Origin: Megamerina dolium
Lineage: Eukaryota > Arthropoda > Insecta > Diptera > Megamerinidae
NCBI GenBank assembly: GCA_963854835.1
Contig: OY978529.1
Coordinates: forward strand, 32,546,055 to 32,610,054
DNA: 64,000 nucleotides
Reading direction: 5' to 3'
The notes beneath the pieces were generated by a model. That model saw only the letters and a list, made by a program, of their open reading frames with translations, was not told the origin of the DNA and did no database searches. Positions 22,286 through 32,464 of the stretch are shown one piece after another (within the stretch, counting starts at the first letter, position 1; the number at the start of each line of letters is the position of its first letter). The position numbers were made by a program, and so were the translations under genes.

Positions 22286-23825
22286 TAATACTGTCCAAAT
22301 TATAACACAAACCACAGAACTGTAAGAAAAAGTTATGACTTTTTATTGTAAATCACAGCTAGCGATTTATTAATCTTATTTGTGATTTATTTAGTCAAAA
22401 TTCGAGATTTTAGACAATTTTGAAATATGTAAAAGGTTTAGTGACCAAAAATCGAAATGCTAGTAGAATTTTTAGGAACCAAAAACCAAGTTGACTGTAT
22501 GCACTTTCAGTTATCCAAAACAAAGCTACAAAGCTGGTTTTTGCCTAATAAATATCAACACCATTCTCAAATTTCGTATTTGAATGTCATATGTGAATGT
22601 GGGCTTACTCAAAATCGCTCAAAAAATAATTTTCTTTTGTATTAAAGTTAAAATTTTATGCATAAATATAAATATTTTTCTTATGATTTATAGCATTTTC
22701 ATTATACAAGTAAAAATCATCATTTTACTATAATGCTTATGATGCTGTGACATCTGCTATATTGTACTGCCAGATTAGACTAATACATAATATATCTGTG
22801 TTGTTGTATATATGAGTGTGTATGTATGTGCGTGTCTACACAATCATTGTCATTCAGTGAATAGATTGCAAAACATTTTTTTTTTTATGAAATTTGTTAA
22901 TATATTTGACAAATAATAATTCTTCATCATGGTAACTAATAATACACGAGGCGCCTTGTTGATACATATACATATAAATATGTATGCAGATATATGCAAA
23001 AGAGTTCATTGTTTAGCTTAAGCCGGCAAAATTCGAAATGAAATGAAATTAAATCGTGCAAATATCATTCAATTATCCGCTATAAATGATGCAGGAAATA
23101 TTTATGAACGGCTTCAGTTCGCGTGGATTATTCATCATTATCAATATCATTATCATCATCATCATCATCATCAACATCGTCAACATTACCATCGTCATAA
23201 CCATCACGATGTATTGCAGAGTAGAGGAAATTCTGAAGGTTGATTGGCATTTGGTGTTTTTTCCTTCTTTTTTTTTTTTGTGTACAGCTAACTAACTATT
23301 CATGGGAATTAATTTTTTCATATTTCATATTTCTCTTCAAACTTCTATTTAAATATCAAAGTCATGTTTGACCATAAAAAGTTAAACAACGCCTAATAAT
23401 TGCAACTGTTTGTGTTTTTTGTTATTTTTTATCTCAATTTTTAAAAATATTTTGTTTGTTTGCTTTGTTTCATCGAATATACGTAGTAGGTATTCAATAG
23501 AAAACAGCATGTGAAAGGGGGAACAAATTGAATCAAAATAAGAAATAACTGCTCGATTTATATTTATTTATTTGAAATTAATGCTTTTATGAAAAAATGA
23601 AAAAATACAAAAAATCAAGTTTGTTTCTTCTCAAATCTATTGCTAGTGCACCGATAACAATATGCATTGCTTTTAGTAAGGTCATTAAGGGTTTTATTGT
23701 TGTATGCATTTATATACAACTATTTCAGGAAATGAATTTATTTCTTTTAATGTCATCCAAATAAGGTGATACTAAAAGTCCAAAATTAAAATGGAGAAGA
23801 ATTTAAAAGAATAAAATATGGAAAG
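22286..23825. other. No supported gene; (ATC)n microsatellite at 23.15 kb
   Basis: AT-rich with only short frames. The His/Ile-rich frames near 23.04-23.30 kb come from the ATC tract. Confidence 0.45.
23151..23178. repeat. (ATC)n microsatellite
   Basis: About eight ATC units with imperfect ATC/ATT flanks on both sides. Confidence 0.85.
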
Positions 23826-23829
23826 CTTC

Positions 23830-24930
23830 ACTTTGGTAATGCTAAAGTTTGGATACCCTACACCAGTATATCTGTCACTTTCGATAAAATTTACATTTTG
23901 CCATTTCCAAATATATTCGAGTTTCACAACTATAGATTTATATGTTCTTTCGCAATGTACTGTCGAAAACGTACTTTTGTATGAGAGGTAGGCGTTGTTT
24001 TCATCCGATTCGATTTATTTTCAAATATACCCACATATTGCTAAAAATATCACAATTTGTTGACTTTCAATGTTATTACTTTACATTTTCTTTCTCAAAG
24101 CACAGTGGAAAATATATTTTTGTATGAGAGATAGGCGCAATTTTCATCCGATTCGGCCCATTTTTGAAGTCGTCTATTAAATTATAAATTTAATAATTTC
24201 TGCCGAGTTTCAGCTTGATGCCTTTATATCTCCTCTCGCTAAATGTGAAAATATACATATGGAAGCACAATTTCCTATGGGAGGTAGGTGTGCATTTTAT
24301 TCGATTGAGACAATATTTAAATATTTCAATATAGTTGGCCAATATAATAATATAGAGCGATTTATAGTTTCAAAACCTTATATTTTCGTTTGCAAAGTGT
24401 AATAAACCCATTTAACAACATATTTTTGTATGGGTGGTAGGTGTGGTTTTTATCTGATTATAGCTATTTACTAATATATCTATTTTGAGATAAAAATAAC
24501 TTCATATACCATGTTTTAAATCGATAACTTTATATTCACGCCCGTAAGTGTAAAATCACACATTCAACAACATACTATTTGTATGGGACGTAGGTGTGGT
24601 TTTCATTCGATTATGCTTACATTGAACAGTGAACATTGAATAATAATTACGTGATCAGAATAAACTTATGTACTAAGTTTTAGTTCGATTACTTAATTTT
24701 TTTTCGTGCGAAAAGTGTGAAAGCACACATTCTAAAGCATTTCTTCATATTGGAGACAGGCGTGGTTATCATCCGTTTACGTCCGTTTTTCAATATATTA
24801 TTTCTGTTACCAAACTAGCTTTATGTAGAAAGTTATACTTCGAGAGCTTTATATTTGTAAGTGAAAAGCGTAAAAGAACATTTCAAAAACATACTTTTGT
24901 ATAGGAGGTAGGCGTGATCTTTTGACGATT
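23830..24930 (-). repeat. Array of seven ~153-bp repeat units (reverse orientation)
   Basis: Core copies such as tttgtatgagaggtaggcg lie at 23977, 24119, 24274, 24426, 24579, 24746 and 24897. Intervals are 142, 155, 152, 153, 167 and 151 bp. Each core is followed by 'gttttcatccgatt' and, further on, by a 'cgaaaatgtg...cacattcaaa' block. The regular period shows true tandem organisation. No open frame persists across units, so this is non-coding satellite-like DNA or the internal repeat of a larger element. Confidence 0.8.
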
Positions 24931-25492
24931 TCATTCATTCACGATTAAATCCATTCTTTAGTAAAAATAATCCGGTTTCGACTCAATTGCTCTATAATTC
25001 GAGCTGTTATCGTGCGCAAAAAAAGGCATAAAGACAAAGAGACTGATGGAACTAGTCCATCAATTTCGCCCCACTTGGCACAAATCTGTCGTTGGAGAGA
25101 AAAGAGTTTTTTTTTTCCTGATTTTATCATTGTTCCATAGTCTGGCTGATTAACATTAAAATAAAATGAACTTTAAAACGTTACTATTTTTTTTTTTTTT
25201 TAATTTCTTTAAAGTTGTTAATGATGTAATTTAATATGGAAAAACCCAGTAAATAGACATAAATCTATTCATTATAAAAGAATAAATATATACATATAAA
25301 TATATGTAATTCTTTAATTATGTATTATTTATAAGTCCATTGTTGTATCCTGTTTTTATATTTTTTACTCTTCTTATCAAAGATTAAAACAAACATATTT
25401 TGGCATATTTAATCATTTCGACTAGGCCATATAAATTATTTTCAAAAGATACAAATCAAAGAGACAACTTATTGTTGTCATTAATACATATA
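24931..25492. other. No supported gene
   Basis: Flank of the repeat array. Contains poly(T) at 25183-25201 and AT-rich DNA. Confidence 0.45.
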
Positions 25493-25744
25493 CACTGTGT
25501 ATTTCAAAAGTGTCCGGACTCGTGATGCAATGTGACGATACAAGTATGAAATGGAAACGGCATGGTTTTGAAAGATAGGTGACAGATGTATAAAATAAAT
25601 ATCTGATGATAGGAGGTATACACACACATAAATATAGTGATAAAATATTTATTTCAAGGGCCAAAATATTGCCTTACATTCCAATTAATGGCGCCACTAA
25701 TGAAGCCAACTGAACATCAGTCCGGTAACTTTTGAAGCACATTG
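25493..25744. mobile_element. Non-autonomous Tc1/mariner-type TIR element
   Basis: The left end reads cactgtgtatttcaaaagtg and continues tccggact; the right end, reverse-complemented, reads caatgtgcttcaaaagttac and continues cggactgatg. The two ends share ttcaaaagt and ccggact at nearly the same spacing. TA precedes the left end (25491-25492). At 252 bp with no coding capacity it is a MITE-like derivative. The superfamily is inferred from the TIR style and the TA. Confidence 0.6.
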
Positions 25745-27155
25745 TTTGCGTTCGTGTATTTAATCTGTTATTAATAAAGAGAACAAAAACATGAATAAAA
25801 AGCAAAAATATGCCCATTTTAAAAGCTACTAATTTTTTTGTCTTTATTTTATTTGTTTTTATTTTTTATTTTTGTTTGTATCACCTTTAATTTTATTTTG
25901 TTTGATTGTAGTTTTTTTTCTATTTTTACTAAATATGTATATTTTATTTTATTTTTATTTTACGCCAAGTCATGATTTAATTAGCGATTAGTAATATTTG
26001 ATGTATCCTATTTGAACATAAGTTTGGCAATATTTTTATTTCTTTCTTTTTTTACATTTTATTATTATTATTTTTTTTTTTGTGTCAATATTTCTTTTTT
26101 TCTTTCTTGTCTTTCATTTTGTTACGTTTACAAACAACAACTAGGTACAACAAAAAATAGTGAACTTGAACTTGAATTTATATGTTAATTTATGTACCTA
26201 TTTTTTATATGGTTTCTTTGCCACTTTCTTCATCAGCATCGAACTTAATCGAAATTGGGGGGAAAAAGGAAAGAGAAGTTTGATCAAGAAAAAAAAACTA
26301 AATACGACAAATAATATCAACATAATGACTTGTATGGTAATCAAGAAAGTAGCAAATAACAACAAAAACACCATGCTAACTAAACACAGAGCCATAAACC
26401 GTAACATGTAGACATAGCTTAACTAAAGAAGACGAAACTAAAGGCAAACGAACTCGAGGGCATGCATATGGGTATGGAGTATAATTAATTGCTTACGAAC
26501 TTCTGTTTGTTTCTTATATGTGTATGTATTGTATCTATTTTTGAAATTCGTATATTTGTTAACTCTTTTTTTTTTTTTGTCTTGTGGCATTTGTTATAAT
26601 TTTACTTCTGTTTGCTGTTTTGATGAAGCCAAACAAAAATTTGAAAGACCGATAGCAACAGTATGATATGATATAGTTCAATATAATGAAGAGAATCTTA
26701 TGCTTTCTTGGTATTAGGAATTAATTAAAGAACATACAATATTTATTTATATGCTACTTCTGTAAGCCACGCGCAAATGTTATAAAAATTTTGATCAATA
26801 TTCGAATACAATAATAACAATAATAATCAATTTTAGATGATACATTCATACTTTGACCAATTGACGCTAACATCCACTGCCAATCAATTATTAATGCTTA
26901 TTTAGCATATAAATTGCAACAACAGCATAGCTAAGCACATCTGTAAAATGAGCAGAGACGTGTTAAAAGCATCAGCAATAGCAATATGAATACTGATGTA
27001 TGCTGAATATATATGTTGTTGTTAACCCTAAAATGTTGAAATAAAAATCTTTTGTTTTTCATTTCAAACTGTACTGCCGCAATTATAAAGCAATTGATCT
27101 AAAAATTGGTGCATAGGATTATTTTTACCAGCGAATCGATGAGTATGTTGTTGTA
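25745..27155. other. AT-rich stretch, nothing recognised
   Basis: T-rich tract at 25840-26130 and an 83-codon plus-strand frame at 26160-26411 with its antisense counterpart; neither has family features. Confidence 0.45.
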
Positions 27156-27159
27156 TATG

Positions 27160-27760
27160 TATATTCCCACTTTTTGCTCGAAAATATAAGGATTTTAACT
27201 AAAACTTGGTGTGTTGAGTTGTTTTGATCAGAAAATTGATATAACAAAAAGAGATGTGTAATCGGATGAGAACTAGTCCTACCTCCCATACAATGTCATC
27301 GAATGTCTTTTTTCCCCACTTTCTGCATGAAAACATTAAGATTTCGGACTAAAATTTAGCATGTAAAGTTATTTTGATCACAAAATTGATATAATTGAAA
27401 ATATATGAAATTGAGTAAAAACCACGCTTACCTCCCATACAAAAATATGTAATCGAATATATTTTTTTGCACTTTTCACCTGAAAATATAAAGCTCTTAA
27501 ACTAAAAGGTGATATGTAAGGGTAATTGTATCACAAAATTGATAGAGTTGGAAAATGGGACTAATCAGACGAAAACCCCACCTACCTCTCATACAAAAGT
27601 ATATTGTTGAATATGACTGTTTATTCTGTTCGTTCTAAAATATAAAGTTATCAGGCTGAAATTTGGTCCATACGGCTATATTTCTTAATAACTTGACTTA
27701 TTCTAAAATAGGCTACATCGGATAAAAACTACACCTACCTCCTATACAAACTTTTGCTTC
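27160..27760 (+). repeat. Array of four ~152-bp repeat units (forward orientation)
   Basis: Cores cctacctcccatacaa (27279), cttacctcccatacaa (27427), cctacctctcatacaa (27581) and cctacctcctatacaa (27734) are 148, 154 and 153 bp apart. Preceding blocks (atcggatgaaaac-like) and following blocks (aatataaagctcttaaact-like) recur in order. The array stops abruptly after 27755. Confidence 0.8.
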
Positions 27761-29072
27761 CTCAACCTCAAAGGGGGCATCATTCTCAAGTTCTTTGTAA
27801 GAAATAAGATCTTCAAAATAAGAAGCTTCAGCAATATGTTGCAATTCAAGATCATAATTATTACAAGTGCATTCATAATTGAGACAGTAAGAGGCTCACC
27901 TCCACGATTTAGGGTTAATCGACAGCATAACATGGCATAACCCAGCAACTGTCAATATTTAATAGCCAGCAAAAATAGATACTCGTAGACAATCTGTGAG
28001 TATTATTAAATGCAGCACGTCGTTGCAATATTGAATTATTGAATTGTTTTATGTGCTTCATTTATTTATTGTTTCTTGTTGTTGACTTTGGTGTTATTGT
28101 TGTTGTTGTTCAAGTTAATGGTTCATCTCAAACAACCTCAACAGATGGCTTGTCGGAAAATCTTTGCAAAATGTTCATCATTAACGGAATGTTCAGCTTG
28201 AAATTGAATTAAGCGTATCTATGCATGCGTATTTTCCTGAATCTTGCAACTATTGATTGTTTTATCTATTACACACAGTTGTACATTAATATTCAAATAA
28301 AATTGTAGCATCAACTGTTATTTGCATACATATACAAGGTGTCTTAAGTTGATGGCATAGAAAATAGAAAAATTATATATTTTTTTTAATATATTCGATA
28401 AGAGTTCTAAGAATAAATAATATCAGGTTTTTATCACACCACGACGAAATTCTTTAAACATCAAAATTTAGATCCATAAATTGATGGTAAATAAATATCA
28501 GAAAGCAGTTGCACTTGTATGAATAAATTTTCAAAATTTCTCTAGTGACGAAATTTGGAAAAAATTATATTAAGAGAGTTCTTATTAATTTCAAACCACA
28601 GAACGGAGGCAGCAATTCCATATAGGTTCTGAAAATGAAATACCTCTCTTGGGTTGATTCGATATTAAATTTTATGTCACAAAGAAAAGTGGTCGTTTCG
28701 TAAAATACTTTCTAAAAGAACTTTGACACAAAATGCGTAAAAAAATGATATCACAAAAAAACTGCTAGTACAAGTAGTTTCGGTCCAAGTTCCTTGAAGC
28801 TGATTATGAGATTGTGACCTGAAATGTTATATATATTATTCTGAAAAACCTGTTAAGGCATAATAAATTCTGAGTGCGCAGTCGGATGACCAAGGGATCC
28901 CAAAGTAAGGTCTTCGACCTCTATAATCAACTGAGGAGCTCATACATTCTGCTATAATGACTTTTTTTTTCACAGCTGTAGAAAGTTTTGATTTCTAGAC
29001 AAATGTAAAGTTATTTGTCGATTTTCAGAAGTACTTGAGTTCACATTTTAGCGAATCTTCTATAGGGGTTAA
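27761..29072. other. No supported gene
   Basis: AT-rich flank of the intact retrotransposon. acaaggtgtcttaagttgat at 28335-28354 resembles a mariner-type end but has no partner. (GTT)n lies at about 28099-28112. Confidence 0.4.
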
Positions 29073-29085
29073 AGTTGGAGGGTAA

Positions 29086-32000
29086 CTACTTACTTACTTA
29101 TGTGGCCATAACAACCGAATATCGATTTAGGCCGAAAATAACATGCTTCGCCAGCCATCTCTGTTCTTCGCTAGCTGGCGCCAGTTAGAAATTCCAAGCG
29201 CCGTCAGGTTCTCCAGTACTTGGTCTTTCCACCGGAGGATTGGTCTTCCTCTTTTGCGTCGTCCTCCAGCGGGTTCCGAATATAACACCTTCTTAGCTGG
29301 AGCGTGTTCTTCCATTCGCTCGACATGACCTAGCCAGCGCAGCCGCTGGATTTTGATGCGCTTTACTATGTCAATATCGGCATACAGCTCGTACAGCTCA
29401 TGGTTGTACCTTATTCGGTACTCGCCACCAACGCAAATAGGTCCAAAGATCTTGCGTAGGACTTTTCTCTCGAAAACTCCAAGTATTCGCTCATCCGAGG
29501 TGGAAATTGTCCAGGCTTCAGCGCCATATGTTAGGACAGGCATGATGAGAGACTTGTAGAGTGTAGTTTTCGTTCTTCGAGAGAGGGCTCGACTTCTCAA
29601 TTGCTTACTCAGCCCAAAGTAACACCTGTTAGCAAGAGTTATCCTACGCATGATCTCCAAGCTGACGTCATTACTGCTGTTAATGCTGGTTCCAAGATAG
29701 ACAAAGTCCCTTACTACTTCAAAAGCGTAGTTGTCAACAGTGACGTGCTGTCCAAGACGCCGGGACTCTTTGTTTGTTGACACTAGATACTTCGTCTTGC
29801 CCTCGTTCACCGTGAGACCCATCCCACGCGACTCTCTTTCCAACTCTGAGAATGCTGCACTGACTGCTCGCGTGTTCATGCCGATTATGTCAATATCGTC
29901 GGCATACGCTAACAGCATGACACTTTTGTTGAAGATAGTGCCATTATGTCGTAGATCAGCAGCTCGTATTATTTTCTCCATAATAAGATTGAAGAAGTCG
30001 CACGATAACGAATCACCTTGTCTGAAACCCCGTTCGGTATTAAACGGTGCGGAGAGGTCCTTCCCAATTTTCACTGCACAACGGGAGTTATGCAGTGTCA
30101 TTCTACAAAGTCGAATGAGCTTTGCAGGAATACCGAACTCAGACATTGTTGCGTAGAGGTAATCCCTTACCGGACTGTCGAAAGCGGCTTTATAATCAAC
30201 AAATAGGTGGTGTGTGTCGATCTGTTTTTCTTGGGTCTTCTCCAGGATTTGGCGCAGTGTGAAAATCTGGTCGATGGTGGATTTACCAGGTCTGAAGTCA
30301 CACTGATAAGGTCCAATCAGGTTGCTGAGCATAGGCTTCAATCTTTCACAGATTACGCTCGATAGAACCTTGTACGCGATGCTCAGGAGACTTATTCCAC
30401 GGTAGTTGGCGCAAATTGTGGGGTCTCCTTTTTTATGCACAGGACAGAGAACACTGAGCCTCCAATCATCAGGCATGCTTTCATCCGACCATATTCTGCT
30501 TATGAGCTGGTGCATGCGGGTGAGCAGCTCATCGCCTCCGGTCTTAAACAACTCGGCAGGCAGGCCATCAGCACCTGCAGCTTTGTTGTTCTTCAGCCTT
30601 AAAATGGCCGTTTCAACCTCGTCATAGTCGGGTGGTGGAACATCAACACCATCATCTGTAATTGGGGTTATCGGGCATTCTCCTCCACTGGCTGAATTGT
30701 TCGTAGCATCGCCATTCAGTAACGTGGAGAAGTGTTCCCTCCATAGGCTCAGTACACTCTGGACATCCGTAACCAGATTCCCATTTCCATCACGACAAGA
30801 AGTGGCTCCGGGATTTAAACCTCCACTCAGGCGCTTGATCTTTTCGAAGAATTTTCGAGTCTCATTCTTGTCGGTACACATCTCTATCTCCTCACACTCG
30901 CGTCTTTCCAACTCCCTCTTCTTGCGCCTGAAAAGACGTCTCTCTGCACTCCTTTTCTCTCTATACCGCTCCTTAACAGCTCGCGTTACGCCTGCACGCA
31001 GGGTTTTTCTGTAGGCGGCGTCTTTCTCTGCGGTAGCGTCGCGACACTCCTGATCATACCACTCATTCCTCAGAGGCCGGTAGTAACCGATTACCTCCTC
31101 GGCAGCAGTAGTCATGGAGTGGGATATATGTGTCCACCGTGCGCATGTATCATCAAGTGGGGGAGTGTTCTGCATAAGCAGATCCGATAGTCGAGTGGAA
31201 AATGCATCTGCTGTCTCTGGTGATTGCAGCTTACTGACGTCGAGCTTTCTCTGTGTGGGACTTCTCTTGTTATTTGCGACACATAAGCGTGTGCGCACCT
31301 TAGCTGCAACAAGGTAGTGATCCGAGTCGATGTTGGCACCACGGATCGATTTCACGTCCATCACACTGGAAGCATGCCTTCCGTCAATCAACACATGATC
31401 AATTTGGTTTCTTGTACGATGATCTGGAGACAGCCATGTCGCTTTGTGGATGTCGAGATGCTGGAATCTGGTACCACCAATTACCATGTTTCGTGCTGCG
31501 GCGAAGTCGATCAGCCTTATTCCGTTATCGGAGGTGTTTTGGTGGAGGCTGAATTTTCCGACAGTTGGACCAAAGGTACCTTCCTTGCCCACCCTGGCAT
31601 TAAAGTCGCCAAGCACGATTTTGATATCGTGGCGGGGGCAGCGGTCATAAGCTTCTTCGAGGCGCTGAAAGAAGCTCTCCTTGGTCACATTGTCCTTCTC
31701 ATCCGTCGGAGCGTGGGCACATATAAGGCTGATGTTGAAAAATTTTGCCTTGATGCGGATTGTGGCCAGCCGTTCATTCACAGGCGTGAACTGCGAGACA
31801 AGATGTCGTAGTCTCTTGCTGACCAAAAATCCACATCCTAATTCGTGCCTTTCAGCATGGCAACTGTAGTAGATGTCACAGGACGCTCTTTTGGAGCAGC
31901 CCTGTCCTGTCCATCGCATTTCCTGGAGAGCGGTGATGTCAGCTCTGTATTTTTCGAGGACATCAACCAGCTGGATAGAGGCACCCTCCCTATAAAGGGA

Positions 32001-32451
32001 TCGGACATTCCAGGTGCATATCCGTAAATCGTGGTCCTTTTTTCGTTTGCGGGGGTCATCAACAAAAACGGTAGTCCTTCTCCGAGGCATATTTGTTTTT
32101 TTCATTGGGGGGGTTTTTTATGTGGCGGGTCCCAAACCCAACGCACAACCTCTAACCGAGGAGATTTTCGCCACTCACTTCAGCCGCCTCCCAGCGGGTG
32201 CCAGGAAGACGTTGCCCGGTGGTCGCCACATGGAGGGCCCCCATTAATAATAATGAAAGCGCCATCACAGAGTAAGCAGAGCAAGCTATATGACTACCCC
32301 TCATTAACAAATAAAGGTATCATCACATAGCGCTCAGATCAAACTACATGACAGCCAGTGAGTTGACTTGCGATGAGTTCAACAAGGATTGCGCTAGCCC
32401 CACCTGGTTGAGGCAGTTAGACACGTTACCTTGCGAAAACACCACCAGACC
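29086..32451 (-). mobile_element. Complete RTE-type non-LTR retrotransposon with 13-bp target-site duplication
   Basis: The element is bounded by the perfect direct repeat agttggagggtaa at 29073-29085 and 32452-32464. On the minus strand its 3' end is a short tandem tail, cataagtaagtaagtag, which abuts the duplication. RTE-type elements end in such short repeats and not in long poly(A). The 5' untranslated region is about 346 bp (32451-32106) and contains C/G-runs just before the start codon. The 3' untranslated region is only about 41 bp. The single ORF is uninterrupted. Intact ends, a clean duplication and an open ORF indicate a recent insertion. Confidence 0.9.
29127..32105 (-). CDS. Endonuclease/reverse transcriptase polyprotein of RTE-type retrotransposon, intact
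   Basis: This 992-residue ORF has no internal stop. It would nick genomic DNA and reverse-transcribe its own RNA at the nick. An apurinic-like endonuclease occupies residues ~27-270: CTWNVRSL (30-37), QEMRW with the catalytic Glu (61-65), GDFNARVG (166-173), NQIDHVLI (233-240) and SDH (261-263). A basic, coiled-coil-prone linker rich in RRxE follows (~365-405). Reverse transcriptase lies at ~495-780: NKAAGADGLP (507-516), NYRGISLL (567-574), FRPGKSTID (604-612), FVDYKAAFD (635-643), RQGDSLS (695-701) and YADD (734-737). A C-terminal region has TYGAEAW (859-865), RWLGHVERM (923-931) and a KRGRP basic patch (~951). One oddity is QCD at 601-603, where relatives usually have Gly before FRPG. The Met at 32105 was taken as start; a second Met five codons on is equally possible. 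Confidence 0.93.
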   Translation of the reverse strand: MKKTNMPRRRTTVFVDDPRKRKKDHDLRICTWNVRSLYREGASIQLVDVLEKYRADITALQEMRWTGQGCSKRASCDIYYSCHAERHELGCGFLVSKRLRHLVSQFTPVNERLATIRIKAKFFNISLICAHAPTDEKDNVTKESFFQRLEEAYDRCPRHDIKIVLGDFNARVGKEGTFGPTVGKFSLHQNTSDNGIRLIDFAAARNMVIGGTRFQHLDIHKATWLSPDHRTRNQIDHVLIDGRHASSVMDVKSIRGANIDSDHYLVAAKVRTRLCVANNKRSPTQRKLDVSKLQSPETADAFSTRLSDLLMQNTPPLDDTCARWTHISHSMTTAAEEVIGYYRPLRNEWYDQECRDATAEKDAAYRKTLRAGVTRAVKERYREKRSAERRLFRRKKRELERRECEEIEMCTDKNETRKFFEKIKRLSGGLNPGATSCRDGNGNLVTDVQSVLSLWREHFSTLLNGDATNNSASGGECPITPITDDGVDVPPPDYDEVETAILRLKNNKAAGADGLPAELFKTGGDELLTRMHQLISRIWSDESMPDDWRLSVLCPVHKKGDPTICANYRGISLLSIAYKVLSSVICERLKPMLSNLIGPYQCDFRPGKSTIDQIFTLRQILEKTQEKQIDTHHLFVDYKAAFDSPVRDYLYATMSEFGIPAKLIRLCRMTLHNSRCAVKIGKDLSAPFNTERGFRQGDSLSCDFFNLIMEKIIRAADLRHNGTIFNKSVMLLAYADDIDIIGMNTRAVSAAFSELERESRGMGLTVNEGKTKYLVSTNKESRRLGQHVTVDNYAFEVVRDFVYLGTSINSSNDVSLEIMRRITLANRCYFGLSKQLRSRALSRRTKTTLYKSLIMPVLTYGAEAWTISTSDERILGVFERKVLRKIFGPICVGGEYRIRYNHELYELYADIDIVKRIKIQRLRWLGHVERMEEHAPAKKVLYSEPAGGRRKRGRPILRWKDQVLENLTALGISNWRQLAKNRDGWRSMLFSA

Positions 32452-32464
32452 AGTTGGAGGGTAA

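Noticed and set aside
23043..23295. His-rich and Ile-rich small proteins
   Set aside because: Both frames are translations of an (ATC)n microsatellite.
23830..24930. CRISPR array
   Set aside because: Units are diverged along their whole length, there are no short identical repeats with unique spacers, and the DNA is clearly a fly-type nuclear genome.
28335..28360. Mariner-type end acaaggtgtcttaagttgat
   Set aside because: No partner end and no transposase remnants; too short to claim.
31317..31811. 164-codon plus-strand frame, and others between 29.1 and 32.3 kb on plus
   Set aside because: Antisense shadows of the intact retrotransposon ORF.
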